In this document: positions 9,302 to 18,104 of the stretch, piece after piece | Layout of the letters: every line of letters starts with the position of its first letter | Numbering within the stretch: position 1 is the first letter of the stretch | Source: an uncultured Clostridia bacterium | GTDB taxonomy: Bacteria > Bacillota > Clostridia > TANB77 > CAG-508 | Assembly (NCBI GenBank): GCA_949077355.1 | Contig: CARUQW010000008.1 | Location: 1-28,342, forward strand | DNA length: 28,342 nt | Direction of reading: 5' to 3' | Notes under the pieces: model-generated | The model's database searches: none | What the model was told of the DNA's origin: nothing | The model's input: only the letters and a program-made list of their open reading frames with translations | Position numbers and translations under genes: made by a program

Positions 9302-9331
9302 TTGACAATTAGTCAATCAAAAAGATACAAT
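9302..9331 (+). promoter_or_regulatory. Sigma-A promoter of the transketolase operon
   Basis: TTGACA (9302-9307), 18-base spacer, TACAAT (9326-9331). Confidence 0.65.
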
Positions 9332-9369
9332 AAAACCATAAAAATGAAAAAGGAAAGGTAAGTGAGATT

Positions 9370-10194
9370 TTGGAAAAATTAAGTGTACAAGAATTGCAAG
9401 AAAAAGCAAGAAAAGTAAGAGAAGATATTATAGAAGAAGTATATAGTGCTAAGTCAGGTCATCCAGGAGGTTCACTTTCAATTGCTGATATTTTGACAGT
9501 ATTATACTTTAGAGAAATGAAAATCAATCCAGAAAATCCTAATTGGGAAGATAGAGATCGATTTGTTTTATCAAAAGGACATTGTTCACCAGCATTGTAT
9601 AGCTGTTTAGCAAATCGAGGATATTTTCCAATAGAGGACTTGAAAACATTTAGAAATATCAACAGTTATTTACAAGGACATCCAGACAAAAACAAAGTAC
9701 CAGGAGTTGACATGACAACTGGTTCTCTAGGCCAAGGGTTGTCTTGTGCCAATGGTATGGCAATAGCAGGAAAAATGAATCAAAGAGACTATAGAATTTA
9801 TTGTGTTCTAGGAGATGGAGAAATCGAAGAAGGCCAGATTTGGGAAGCGGCTATGGCTGCGAATCAATATAAATTAGACAACTTGTGTGTAATTGTAGAT
9901 AACAATAATTTGCAAATAGATGGAACCATAGAGGAAGTTATGAGTTCTTATCCAATCGATGAAAAGTTTAGAAGTTTTGGATTTCAGGTGATTCATATTG
10001 ATGGACACGATATAGATGAAATTATTAAAGCATTGGAAGTAGCAAAAAACATAAAAGATAGACCAACTTGTATTATAGCAAAGACAAGGAAAGGAAAAGG
10101 AGTTAGCTTTATGGAAAATCAAGCTGGATGGCATGGAAAAGCTCCCAACCAAGAACAATATGAACAAGCAATAGCGGAATTAAAAGGGGATTAG
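9370..10194 (+). CDS. Transketolase, N-terminal (ThDP-binding) subunit
   Basis: Split transketolase: this 274-residue subunit (COG3959) carries the thiamine-diphosphate and metal site, and the next gene carries the pyrimidine-binding half. Together they transfer two-carbon ketol units in the pentose phosphate pathway. Visible motifs are SGHPGGSLSIADIL, LSKGHCSPALY, GHPD, MTTGSLGQGLS, and the ThDP GDGEIEEGQIWEA...N motif (GDG near residue 144, ending DNNNLQIDG). The start is TTG at 9370, preceded by an AAGGAAAGG site at some distance; no ATG fits better because the family N-terminus EKLSVQELQ begins here. An inverted repeat covers its stop codon and the gap to the partner. Confidence 0.92.
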   Translation: MEKLSVQELQEKARKVREDIIEEVYSAKSGHPGGSLSIADILTVLYFREMKINPENPNWEDRDRFVLSKGHCSPALYSCLANRGYFPIEDLKTFRNINSYLQGHPDKNKVPGVDMTTGSLGQGLSCANGMAIAGKMNQRDYRIYCVLGDGEIEEGQIWEAAMAANQYKLDNLCVIVDNNNLQIDGTIEEVMSSYPIDEKFRSFGFQVIHIDGHDIDEIIKALEVAKNIKDRPTCIIAKTRKGKGVSFMENQAGWHGKAPNQEQYEQAIAELKGD

Positions 10195-10273
10195 AAGGGC
10201 GTTCCTTAAAATCCCTCTTTGAAAATATAATAAAAACAAGACAGGGATTTTAAGGAACGTCCCTCTAATCCCT
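10186..10273. repeat. Short inverted-repeat element between transketolase genes
   Basis: Arms GGGGATTAGAAGGGCGTTCC... (10186-10215) and its near-complement ending CTCTAATCCC (10243-10273) flank an AT-rich loop. The core TTCCTTAAAATCCCTCTTTG matches the inner arm of the element at 5695-6050, so this is a simple copy of the same family without the internal palindrome. It contains the stop codon of the upstream gene. Confidence 0.75.
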
Positions 10274-10295
10274 GTTTGAAGAAAGGAGAATGAGA

Positions 10296-11231
10296 ATGAA
10301 TGATAAGAAAATTGCGACACGTCAAAGCTATGGAGAAACATTGGTAAAATTGGGAAAAGAGAATAAAGATATTGTGGTATTAGATGCTGATTTAGCTAGT
10401 GCTACTAAGACGGATTTGTTTGCGAAAGAATATCCTGATAGATTTTTAGATATGGGAATTGCAGAAGCTAATATGTTAGGAACAGCAGCTGGTTTAGCAA
10501 CTTGTGGGAAAATTCCATATGCTAGTACTTTTGCCGTGTTTGCGGCAGGAAGAGGTTATGACCAAATTAGAAATAGTATTTGTTATCCTAATTTAAATGT
10601 AAAAATTTGTGCCACTCATGCAGGAATTACAGTAGGAGAAGATGGAGCTACCCATCAAATGTTAGAAGATATTTCATTAATGAGAGGATTACCTAATATG
10701 ACGGTAATTTCACCATCAGATGACATACAAACAAAATGGGTGATTGAAGAAATTAGTAAAGTAAAGGGACCAGTTTATGTAAGGTTAGCCAGATTAGCTA
10801 CGCCTGTGTTATATGAAGAAAATCAAAAATTTGAGATAGGAAAAGCAATTCAAATAGGAGAGGGAACAGAAGGGACTGTATTTGCAACAGGTGTAATGGT
10901 AGCAGAAGCAATTCAAGCGAAAGAAGAATTAGAAAAACAGGGAGTCCATATTCGAGTAGTAGATATGCATACCATAAAACCAATCGATAAAGAGACAATT
11001 GTGAAATGTGCACAAGAAACAAAAAAATTAGTATCCATTGAGGACCATAGTGTAATCGGTGGTTTAGGTTCTGCTATTAGTGAAGTGTTGACAGAAGAAT
11101 ATCCAACGAAATTAGAAAGAATAGGGATACAAGACACTTTTGGAAAATCAGGAAAAGCAGAAGAATTAATGAAATATTTTGGATTAACTGCTAAAACGAT
11201 AATCCAAAAATTTTCAGAAAGACCAAATTAG
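10296..11231 (+). CDS. Transketolase, C-terminal subunit
   Basis: This 311-residue partner (COG3958) supplies the pyrimidine-binding and C-terminal domains of the split transketolase. It shows TRQSYGETL, DADLASATKT, FLDMGIAEANMLGTAAGLA (with the catalytic-type Glu in GIAEAN), TFAVFAAGRGYDQIR, THAGITVGEDGATHQMLEDI, and a C-terminal domain with VVDMHTIKPID and EDHSVIGGLGSA. ATG 10296 is chosen over ATG 10290 because GAAAGGAG (10281-10288) sits too close to the latter. It follows the N-terminal subunit by 101 bases filled with a repeat; the two are likely one operon. Confidence 0.92.
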   Translation: MNDKKIATRQSYGETLVKLGKENKDIVVLDADLASATKTDLFAKEYPDRFLDMGIAEANMLGTAAGLATCGKIPYASTFAVFAAGRGYDQIRNSICYPNLNVKICATHAGITVGEDGATHQMLEDISLMRGLPNMTVISPSDDIQTKWVIEEISKVKGPVYVRLARLATPVLYEENQKFEIGKAIQIGEGTEGTVFATGVMVAEAIQAKEELEKQGVHIRVVDMHTIKPIDKETIVKCAQETKKLVSIEDHSVIGGLGSAISEVLTEEYPTKLERIGIQDTFGKSGKAEELMKYFGLTAKTIIQKFSERPN

Positions 11232-11282
11232 AATTGTGAAATTTGTGTGAATTTTTCAAAAAAGAGAAAAAGAAAGAGAAAT

Positions 11283-11327
11283 GATAGAAAATGTAAAAAA
11301 ACCAACATTTTCTATCATTTTTTTGGT
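11283..11327 (+). terminator. Terminator after the transketolase operon
   Basis: GATAGAAAATGT (11283-11294) pairs with ACATTTTCTATC-like sequence up to 11316 and is followed by seven or more T. Confidence 0.85.
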
Positions 11328-11336
11328 AGAAAAGTA

Positions 11337-11365
11337 TTGCAAAAAAAATACTTTATTGATATGAT
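11337..11365 (+). promoter_or_regulatory. Sigma-A promoter of ftsE-ftsX
   Basis: TTGCAA (11337-11342), 17-base spacer, TATGAT (11360-11365), 58 bases before the ftsE ATG. Confidence 0.6.
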
Positions 11366-11423
11366 TAAAAAGAATAGTATAGAAAGGGCAAAATGCCTAG
11401 AAACAGAAACAAGGAGAATCAAA

Positions 11424-12110
11424 ATGATAGAATTTAGAAATGTAACAAAAACATATGACACAGGAACAAAAGCTGTCAAAAATGCTAATTTTGTTATCGA
11501 TAAAGGAGAATTTGCCTTTTTAGTAGGGTCATCAGGAAGTGGAAAATCAACATTAATCAAATTAATCTTAAAAGAAGAAGAACCAACCTCAGGAAACATT
11601 ATTATAAATGGAAAAGATACCACTTTCTTAAAACCAAGTAGAATTCCCTATTTAAGAAGAAGTATGGGAGTAGTATTTCAGGATTTTAGACTTTTGCCAG
11701 ATAAAACCGTATATGATAATGTTGCTTATGCGATGTATATTGTAAGAGCAACACCAAGACACATAAGAAGACAAGTTCCAATGGTACTTTCTCTAGTTGG
11801 ATTAAGCGGCAAAGCAAAAATGTATCCGAATGAATTATCAGGAGGAGAACAACAAAGAGTAGCTTTAGCAAGAGCTTTAGTTAACAATCCATCTATGTTA
11901 ATCGCTGACGAACCAACAGGAAACTTAGACCCAGACACAGCTTGGGACATTATGAATTTATTAAACGATATTAACATGAGAGGAACGACAGTAGTTGTAG
12001 CAACACATGCAAAAGATATTGTAGATAAAATGAAAAAAAGAGTTATCCATGTACGCAAAGGCGAAATAGTAAGAGATGATAAAAAAGGTGGGTATGATTG
12101 TGAAATATAA
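11424..12110 (+). CDS. ftsE: Cell-division ABC ATPase FtsE
   Basis: FtsE energises FtsX to activate peptidoglycan hydrolases at the cell envelope. The 228-residue protein has MIEFRNVTKTY, Walker A VGSSGSGKST, Q-loop FQDFRLL, signature LSGGEQQR, Walker B MLIADEPTGNLD and switch His in ATHAKDIVD. Length is exactly that of the family. ATG 11424 is preceded by AAGGAG at 11411. Its end overlaps the start of ftsX, as usual. Two M23 hydrolase genes follow ftsX, the expected partners. Confidence 0.96.
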   Translation: MIEFRNVTKTYDTGTKAVKNANFVIDKGEFAFLVGSSGSGKSTLIKLILKEEEPTSGNIIINGKDTTFLKPSRIPYLRRSMGVVFQDFRLLPDKTVYDNVAYAMYIVRATPRHIRRQVPMVLSLVGLSGKAKMYPNELSGGEQQRVALARALVNNPSMLIADEPTGNLDPDTAWDIMNLLNDINMRGTTVVVATHAKDIVDKMKKRVIHVRKGEIVRDDKKGGYDCEI

Positions 12111-13000
12111 CAGATTTGGATATTTAATAGGAGAAGGATTTGGAAATGTATTCAAAAACAAGAAATCAACAGGTGCATCCCTTATGATTATGTGTGCCAC
12201 GATGATTATTTTTGGAATCTTTCTAATCCTAACAGAAAACATAAACCATTTTGTGTCAGAAGTAGAATCTGCACAAGGAATACAAGTGTTTATCAACAAT
12301 GATGCAACACAAGAAAAAATTGAAGAAATTGGTGAAAAAATAGGAGCATTAGAAGGTGTTAGTACAACGGTGTATGTATCAAAAGATGATGCATTAAACC
12401 AAATGAAAGAAAAATTTGGAGATAAAAAAGACTTGTTAGATGGATACGAAGAAAATAATATATTTCCAGCTTCTTATGTTGTAACACTAACGGACTTAAG
12501 CCGAAGCAAAGAAGTACAAAATCAAATCTTAACATTTGATAGTATCAAGAAGATAACAAGCAAAGATGAAACAGTAACAACATTAATCAATTTAGCAAAT
12601 GGAATCAAAATAGTAACAGGAGTAATTTTAATTTTATTAGTTATTATCTCTGTTTTCATTATAGCAAATACCATAAAACTTACAGTCCATGCTAGAAGAA
12701 AAGAAATTTCAATCATGAAATACGTAGGAGCAACCAATGGATTCATTCGTTGGCCATTTATTGTAGAAGGTATGATAATTGGCGTTTTTGCAAGTGCAAT
12801 ATCCATTGCAATTGTGGGAGTAGCTTATAGCTTTATCGCAGAAAAAATGGTAAGCTCTCAATTTATGCAAGTAATCAATATGAGCTTAGTAACATTTGGC
12901 GACATGTTTAATTCAATTATATTTGTTTATATGCTACTGGGAATTGGCATAGGAGCTATCCGGAAGTGTAATTTCTATGAGAAAATATTTAAAAGTATAA
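12100..13000 (+). CDS. ftsX: Cell-division permease FtsX, +1 shift at CGG
   Basis: FtsX is the four-TM partner of FtsE that transmits ATP hydrolysis to extracellular murein hydrolases. The product shows KYNRFGYLIGEGF, a first TM near residues 23-44, an extracellular domain (about 45-170), and TMs near 175-200, 225-250 and 270-285. At 12961 the frame reaches CGG. Skipping the C gives GIGIGAI-GSVISMRKYLKV and a stop at 13000, the standard FtsX C-terminus, for 299 residues. The unshifted frame runs on to 13038 through the next gene's ribosome site and start. The start is probably GTG 12100, placed 8 bases after AGGTGG; ATG 12094 is possible. Confidence 0.9.
12961..12964 (+). other. +1 recoding site CGGA in ftsX
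   Basis: In-frame GCT ATC CGG A; skipping C gives GCT ATC GGA (Ala-Ile-Gly) and the conserved GSVISMRKYL tail. Confidence 0.8.
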
Positions 13001-13010
13001 AGGAGAGGAC

Positions 13011-14246
13011 ATGCGTAAAATTTTATGTAGTGTTTTAGTTTTCCTAATTTGTAGTTTTAGTATTATTTCTTATGTACAAGCAGAAGAAATGAAAGATTTA
13101 CAAACACAGCAAGAAGAATTACGAAATCAAATTAATGAAGCAACAGGAGAATTAGAAGGTGTACAAGAAGACTTATCCGAAAATCTTAAGCAAGTACAAA
13201 AATTAGATGAAAGGATTGCTAATTCACAAAATGAATTAGATGAACTAAATACGAAAATTGCAAAGATACAAACTTCTATGGATGAAGTAGAAGAAAAGCT
13301 AAAAGTAGCAGAAGAAAGATATCAAAAACAAAAGGAAATATTGGAAGTACGATTGGTAACAATGTACGAAACAAGTGATACACAGTATCTAGATGTTATT
13401 TTAAGTTCTAGAAGTATTTCTGATTTCTTATCCAATTATTTCCTAATTACAGAATTAGCTAACTATGATACGGAATTATTAGAAGATATGAAAACACAAA
13501 AACAAGAAATCGAGTTAGATAAGAAAAAACTAGAAACAGCGAAAGAACAATATGCAACCATCAAACAAAATCAAACCAAAACAGCTAAAATATTAGAAAA
13601 TACAAAAAGTGTTAGGGAAAATTATATTGCCAAATTATCAGACAAAGAAAAAGATATACAAGCCAAAATTGATGAGTATAATACACAATTTGAGGAAGTT
13701 AATAAAGAAATACTAGCACTTGCCTTAGAAGGAATTGACACACAATATATAGGAGGAGAATTGGCATGGCCAATTCCAGGATATACCAGAATTACTTCGA
13801 AATATGGAATGAGAACCCATCCGATTACAGGAGTATATAAACTACATACAGGAGTAGATGTAAGTGCACCAATGGGGGCCAACTTTGTAGCAGCGAATGA
13901 TGGAATCGTTGTCAAAGCAGGATACAATGGAGCTTATGGTAATATGGTAATTATCGACCATGGTGGCGGAGTCTCAACACTATACGCACATGGCTCAGAA
14001 ATTATGGTACAAGTAGGCGATACGGTAAAAAGGGGAGAAACAGTAGTTTTAAAAGTTGGTTCAACAGGATATTCAACAGGACCACATGCTCATTTTGAAG
14101 TTAGACTAAATGGAGTTGTAACAGACCCACTACCATATATCACAAACGGTATGGTGCCAACCACACAAAAACAAGAAACAACAGAAAATGAAACAACAGA
14201 AAATGAAACAACAGAAAATGAAACAACAGAAAATACAACAAATTAA
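13011..14246 (+). CDS. Coiled-coil M23 peptidoglycan hydrolase (EnvC-like)
   Basis: Secreted murein hydrolase or hydrolase activator, probably controlled by FtsEX. The 411-residue protein has a signal peptide (MRKILCSVLVFLICSF..., cleavage after VQA near residue 25), a long coiled coil (about 26-245), and a C-terminal M23/LytM domain: GYTRITSKYGMRTHPITG, HTGVDVSAP (zinc His and Asp), and GPHAHFEVR (zinc HxH). The metal ligands are present, so it is probably an active endopeptidase. The C-terminus carries an ETTEN repeat. ATG 13011 follows AGGAG just after the shifted stop of ftsX at 13000, which supports that stop. Confidence 0.92.
   Translation: MRKILCSVLVFLICSFSIISYVQAEEMKDLQTQQEELRNQINEATGELEGVQEDLSENLKQVQKLDERIANSQNELDELNTKIAKIQTSMDEVEEKLKVAEERYQKQKEILEVRLVTMYETSDTQYLDVILSSRSISDFLSNYFLITELANYDTELLEDMKTQKQEIELDKKKLETAKEQYATIKQNQTKTAKILENTKSVRENYIAKLSDKEKDIQAKIDEYNTQFEEVNKEILALALEGIDTQYIGGELAWPIPGYTRITSKYGMRTHPITGVYKLHTGVDVSAPMGANFVAANDGIVVKAGYNGAYGNMVIIDHGGGVSTLYAHGSEIMVQVGDTVKRGETVVLKVGSTGYSTGPHAHFEVRLNGVVTDPLPYITNGMVPTTQKQETTENETTENETTENETTENTTN
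14175..14234 (+). repeat. Four tandem 15-base repeats coding ETTEN
   Basis: GAAACAACAGAAAAT repeats four times without change, giving the acidic Thr-rich C-terminal tail of the first M23 hydrolase. Such tracts can change length by slippage. Confidence 0.9.
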
Positions 14247-14266
14247 AAAGAAAAGGAGAGAAACCT

Positions 14267-15493
14267 ATGAAAAAAATAGGATTTAGAATAATAGGAATCG
14301 TAATCATTAGCATATTTTTATTACAAAGTAGTGTATTATTCGCAGCCAATGCAGCAGAGGACAAGTTAAAAAATGAGCAAAGTGAAATTAATCAAGATAA
14401 AAAAGAAGCAGAAAAAGACTTGAAAGAAGTACAAGCTAAAAAATCAGAAACAGTAAAACAAGTAGAAGAAATATCTACACAAATATCAGAATATCAATCT
14501 CAAATTGATGAGTTAGATGGAAAAATAGCAGAAATGAATGCAAAAATAGAAGAATCTGAAAAGAAGTTAAAAGAAGCAGAAGAAGATTATAGTAAACAAG
14601 AAGATTTATTAAATAAAAGATTAGTAGCAACCTATGAAGCAGGAGAAACTTCTTATTTAGATTTCTTATTATCTTCTGAGAGTATTACTGATTTAATTTC
14701 TAATTATTTCTTAGTAACAGAAGTAGCAACAAGTGATACAGAACTACTAGAAAAAATTCAAAAACAAAAAGAAGAAATAGAACAAGCAAAAACAACCTTA
14801 GAAAACAGTAAAAAAGAATTAGCAACATCAAAAGCTAGTAAACAAAGTGTATCAACACAATTACAAACAGCTAAAAAGGAAAAAAATCAACAAGTAGCTA
14901 AATTATCAGAAGATGAAAAACAAATTCAAGATCAAATCGATGAACTTCAGGCAGCAAGTGCTAAAATTGAAAAAGAAATCAAAGCAGCACAAGCAAGATA
15001 TGCAGCACAAATAGCAGCTTTAAACAATAATAAAAACAATGGTAGCTCAAATTCTTCTAATAGCAATAATAATAGTGGAGGAAATTATAATGGAGGAGGA
15101 AAGGGAATCCTTCAAAGACCAGTAAGTTCAGGAAATATTACAACCTATATGCATTACTCAAATGGAAGTTATCATGGAGCTTTAGATTATGGAGTGCCAT
15201 CTGGAACTCCAGTTTATGCAGCAGCAGATGGTGTAGTTATTACAACGGCTAACTTAACTTACAGTTATGGTACACATGTTGTTATTCAGCATGCAGGTGG
15301 TTTACAAACATGGTATGCACATGGCACGAGTGGTTCGATTTGTGTATCACCAGGACAAACTGTAGCAAGAGGACAATTAATTATGAAATCAGGAAATTCA
15401 GGAAAATCATTTGGTGCTCATTTACATTTTGAAGTAAGAGTAGCACCATATAATTATAATACATGTAGAGTAGACCCACGTAATTATTTTTAA
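14267..15493 (+). CDS. Second coiled-coil M23 peptidoglycan hydrolase
   Basis: A paralogue of the preceding gene, 408 residues. It has a signal peptide (about residues 1-26), a coiled coil (about 27-250), a low-complexity Asn/Ser/Gly linker (NNNKNNGSSNSSNSN region, about 255-285), and an M23 domain with YHGALDYGVPSG (His and Asp ligands), VVIQHAGG and GAHLHFEVR. All zinc ligands are present. The coiled coils of the two proteins share SYLDFLLSSESI-like and LVTEVA-like segments (YLDVILSSRSI and LITELA in the first), showing duplication. An AAGGAGAG site precedes the ATG. It closes the ftsEX operon. Confidence 0.92.
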   Translation: MKKIGFRIIGIVIISIFLLQSSVLFAANAAEDKLKNEQSEINQDKKEAEKDLKEVQAKKSETVKQVEEISTQISEYQSQIDELDGKIAEMNAKIEESEKKLKEAEEDYSKQEDLLNKRLVATYEAGETSYLDFLLSSESITDLISNYFLVTEVATSDTELLEKIQKQKEEIEQAKTTLENSKKELATSKASKQSVSTQLQTAKKEKNQQVAKLSEDEKQIQDQIDELQAASAKIEKEIKAAQARYAAQIAALNNNKNNGSSNSSNSNNNSGGNYNGGGKGILQRPVSSGNITTYMHYSNGSYHGALDYGVPSGTPVYAAADGVVITTANLTYSYGTHVVIQHAGGLQTWYAHGTSGSICVSPGQTVARGQLIMKSGNSGKSFGAHLHFEVRVAPYNYNTCRVDPRNYF

Positions 15494-15546
15494 ATAAATT
15501 GCATACAATAAAAACATAGGGCTTGATTGAATGGGATTAAATAGAA

Positions 15547-15578
15547 GGGCGGAAATCTTCCGCCCATTAGGGTTTTTT
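15547..15578 (+). terminator. Terminator of the ftsEX operon
   Basis: GGGCGGAA (15547-15554) with TTCCGCCC (15558-15565), then ATTAGGGTTTTTT. Confidence 0.85.
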
Positions 15579-15597
15579 AGGAAGGAATGAAAAAAAC

Positions 15598-16809
15598 ATG
15601 GAAGAAAAGAAAAGATTTAAAGTCTATAAGGTTATAATGCTAGTGGTATTAGTGGCATTTATTACATTTTTATGTACATCCATAGGAATGTACCAATATT
15701 TTATCAATGATAAAACTAGCAATTCTATATTTACTACCACTTCCTCTAATTCAGATATTGCAGCAACATTGAAAAAATATAAATCAATTATTGATAAATA
15801 TTTTTTAGGAGAAATTGATGAAGAAAAGTTAAAAGAAGGAGCCATTAAAGGTTATATTGAAGGATTAGATGACCCATATACGGAATATATATCAAAAGAA
15901 GAAATGAAAGACTATCTAGAAGATACCATGGGAAATTTCGTTGGAATTGGTATTTACATGGTGAAAAATACAGAAAGTAATAAAGTGCAAGTATTAGCAC
16001 CAATCAAAAACAGTCCAGCAGAGAAGGCTGGGATTTTACCAGGGGACTTTATTGTAGCAGTAGATGATGAACCATATTCAGGAGATGAAATGTCTACTGT
16101 TTCCACTAAAATAAAAGGAGAAGAAGGAACGACTGTAAAAGTCGAAATTTTAAGAGGAACCGAAACAAAGATATTTGAATTAAAAAGAGAGAATATAAAA
16201 GTAAATCCAGTAGAAGGAAAAATTTTAAATAATCAAATAGGCTATATTGAATTTTCATCTTTTGACGAAGGAACTGCCCAAGACTTTAAAGCAAAATACG
16301 AAGAATTACAAAAACAAGGAATTAAATCATTGATTATTGATTTAAGAAACAATGGTGGCGGAATTGTAGATGAAGCATTAGAAATAGCAGACTATATAGT
16401 CGAAAAAGATGCCGTTATGCTATATGAAGTAAATAAAAACAACAAAGAACAAACGAAAAAGGCGGAAAAAGATCCTATTATTAATATGCCAATAGTTGTG
16501 TTAACCAATGAAAATACAGCAAGTTCATCAGAAATATTAGCAGGAGCATTGAAAGACTTAGGAAAAGCAAAAATCTGTGGAACCAAGACCTATGGAAAAG
16601 GAGTCATTCAACAAGTTTTAACATTACCAGATGGAAGTGGATTAAAAATAACTACAGAAAGATACCTAACACCAAAAAAAATTGAAATTAACAAAGTCGG
16701 AATCGAACCAGATGAAAAAGTAGAATTACCAGAAAATCTAAGAAATGTGTTATCCATAGAAGAAAAAGATGACACACAATTGCAAAAAGCAATTGAATTA
16801 CTAAAATAA
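15598..16809 (+). CDS. C-terminal processing peptidase, S41 family
   Basis: CtpA-type serine protease of 403 residues, anchored by a TM near residues 10-33 with its catalytic part outside. Next comes the N-terminal YIEGLDDPYTEYIS segment, a PDZ domain (about 110-195, with PAEKAGILPGDFIVAVD), and the S41 core with LIIDLRNNGGG, NENTASSSEILAGALKD (catalytic Ser in TASSSE, about residue 305) and KTYGKGVIQ (catalytic Lys in YGKG, about 330). It is a Ser-Lys dyad protease trimming or degrading envelope proteins. The location next to envelope hydrolases fits control of cell-wall enzymes, which is inference. Confidence 0.93.
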   Translation: MEEKKRFKVYKVIMLVVLVAFITFLCTSIGMYQYFINDKTSNSIFTTTSSNSDIAATLKKYKSIIDKYFLGEIDEEKLKEGAIKGYIEGLDDPYTEYISKEEMKDYLEDTMGNFVGIGIYMVKNTESNKVQVLAPIKNSPAEKAGILPGDFIVAVDDEPYSGDEMSTVSTKIKGEEGTTVKVEILRGTETKIFELKRENIKVNPVEGKILNNQIGYIEFSSFDEGTAQDFKAKYEELQKQGIKSLIIDLRNNGGGIVDEALEIADYIVEKDAVMLYEVNKNNKEQTKKAEKDPIINMPIVVLTNENTASSSEILAGALKDLGKAKICGTKTYGKGVIQQVLTLPDGSGLKITTERYLTPKKIEINKVGIEPDEKVELPENLRNVLSIEEKDDTQLQKAIELLK

Positions 16810-16831
16810 AGGGGAAAGGATAAAAATAGAG

Positions 16832-17419
16832 ATGAACTTACCAAACAAATTAACCATATTTAGAATTATATTAGTACCAATCATGGTAATTATCCCTTTC
16901 TTAGGGATTAAAGGAGAAATTTTAGGAATACCAACTATTTATTGGTTAATCAATTTTATTTTTATAGTAGCATCTATAACCGATAAATTAGATGGTTATC
17001 TAGCTAGAAAAAACAATCAAGTAACAACCTTTGGAAAATTCTTGGACCCATTAGCTGATAAAATTTTAGTATTAGCAGCCATGATTATGCTAGTAGAAAT
17101 GGCAAAATTACCAGCCTGGATACCAATTATCGTATTAGCAAGAGAATTCCTAGTATCTGGTTATAGACTATTAGCCGTAGAAAAAGGTGGAAAAGTAATA
17201 GCAGCATCCAATTGGGGAAAACTAAAAACAGTAACACAAATGACAGCAATTATATTAGCATTTATAGACATACATAGCTTTGCAGAATGTTTTACAGGAA
17301 ACTTACAAGGAGAAGCCTTTCTTCTAAACCTTGTAGTAACTATTATGATGATAATACAAACTATTGCTACAATTTTCTCAGGAGTAGATTATATGAAGAG
17401 TGCAAAAGATTTAATGTGA
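16832..17419 (+). CDS. pgsA: CDP-diacylglycerol-glycerol-3-phosphate 3-phosphatidyltransferase
   Basis: PgsA makes phosphatidylglycerol phosphate, the committed step to phosphatidylglycerol. The 195-residue integral membrane protein starts with NLPNKLTIFRI and carries the complete CDP-alcohol phosphotransferase motif DKLDGYLARKNNQVTTFGKFLD (about residues 52-73) extending to DPLAD, i.e. D-x2-D-G-x2-A-R-x8-G-x3-D-x3-D. Several TMs surround it. Its length is normal. The gene lies 22 bases after the protease, probably in the same transcript, and is followed by a repeat fragment and a terminator. Confidence 0.95.
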   Translation: MNLPNKLTIFRIILVPIMVIIPFLGIKGEILGIPTIYWLINFIFIVASITDKLDGYLARKNNQVTTFGKFLDPLADKILVLAAMIMLVEMAKLPAWIPIIVLAREFLVSGYRLLAVEKGGKVIAASNWGKLKTVTQMTAIILAFIDIHSFAECFTGNLQGEAFLLNLVVTIMMIIQTIATIFSGVDYMKSAKDLM

Positions 17420-17446
17420 AATTGGGGACGTTTCCTTTTTCACATT
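17420..17446. repeat. Fragment of the inverted-repeat element
   Basis: ATTGGGGACGTTTCCTTTTT followed by CACATTT matches the outer arm of the element at 5695-6050. It lies directly after the pgsA stop, with no partner arm visible nearby. Confidence 0.7.
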
Positions 17447-17456
17447 TCAAAATAAG

Positions 17457-17486
17457 ATGAAATTTGCTTGACAAATTTCATTTTTT
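17457..17486 (+). terminator. Terminator after pgsA, overlapping the greA promoter
   Basis: ATGAAATTTG (17457-17466) and CAAATTTCAT (17472-17481) form a 10-base stem with a 5-base loop, followed by a T-run. The greA -35 box lies in the loop. Confidence 0.75.
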
Positions 17487-17496
17487 GCCGTAAGAT
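17468..17496 (+). promoter_or_regulatory. Sigma-A promoter of greA
   Basis: TTGACA (17468-17473), 17-base spacer, TAAGAT (17491-17496). Confidence 0.6.
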
Positions 17497-17564
17497 AGTA
17501 AAAGATTTTTTGAAAAAGTATATAAAAAGAATTAGAAAAAATAGATTTGAAAGGAGAATATACC

Positions 17565-18041
17565 ATGGAGGAAAAAGAGGTAATATTAACACAAGAAGGA
17601 TTTGATAATTTAGAGAAAGAATTAAATTATCTAAGAACCGAAAAAAGAGCTGAGATAGCTGATAGAATTAAAGTAGCACTAGGATTTGGAGACTTATCAG
17701 AAAACTCAGAATACGATGAAGCAAAAACAGCACAAGCTGAAAATGAAGTAAAAATAGCAGAATTAGAAAATAAAGTAAGACATGCTAAAATTATCGATGA
17801 AAAAGATATTGATACAGAAACAGTTCAAGTTGGTAACATTGTAAAAGTATTAGACATGGAATTTGATGAAAAAATCGAATACACAATAGTAGGGTCAACA
17901 GAGGTTAATTTGGCAGAAAACAAAATATCAAATGAATCACCATTAGGTGCAGCTTTGTTAGGGGCTAAGAAGAACCATGTAGTAGAAGTAAATGCACCAG
18001 CAGGTGTTATGAAATATAAGATTTTGTCAATAAAAAAATAA
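17565..18041 (+). CDS. greA: Transcription elongation factor GreA
   Basis: GreA binds the RNA polymerase secondary channel and stimulates transcript cleavage to rescue backtracked complexes. The 158-residue protein has LTQEGFDNLEKELNYL, the coiled-coil tip region GFGDLSENSEYDEAK (acidic D and E residues that reach the active site), and the C-terminal FKBP-like domain with TIVGSTEVN, ISNESPLGAALLGA and VEVNAPAG. Its length is exactly that of the family. ATG 17565 follows AAGGAG at 17551-17556; an upstream in-frame start would overlap this site. It is monocistronic, between its own promoter and a terminator. Confidence 0.96.
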   Translation: MEEKEVILTQEGFDNLEKELNYLRTEKRAEIADRIKVALGFGDLSENSEYDEAKTAQAENEVKIAELENKVRHAKIIDEKDIDTETVQVGNIVKVLDMEFDEKIEYTIVGSTEVNLAENKISNESPLGAALLGAKKNHVVEVNAPAGVMKYKILSIKK

Positions 18042-18047
18042 AGAAAA

Positions 18048-18078
18048 GCGGGATTCCTATAAATGAATCCCGTTTTTA
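18048..18078 (+). terminator. Terminator after greA, bidirectional
   Basis: GCGGGATTC with GAATCCCGT around an 8-base loop, then T-run. On the minus strand it can also end the small gene at 18105-18287. Confidence 0.8.
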
Positions 18079-18104
18079 GATTAGAAATGATAGAGGTTGT
18101 GGCT

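Noticed and set aside
13622..13927. Minus-strand ORF inside the first M23 hydrolase
   Set aside because: Shadow of the plus-strand coding sequence, without a promoter or ribosome site.
14175..14234. CRISPR-like array
   Set aside because: The repeats are contiguous 15-base coding units without spacers.
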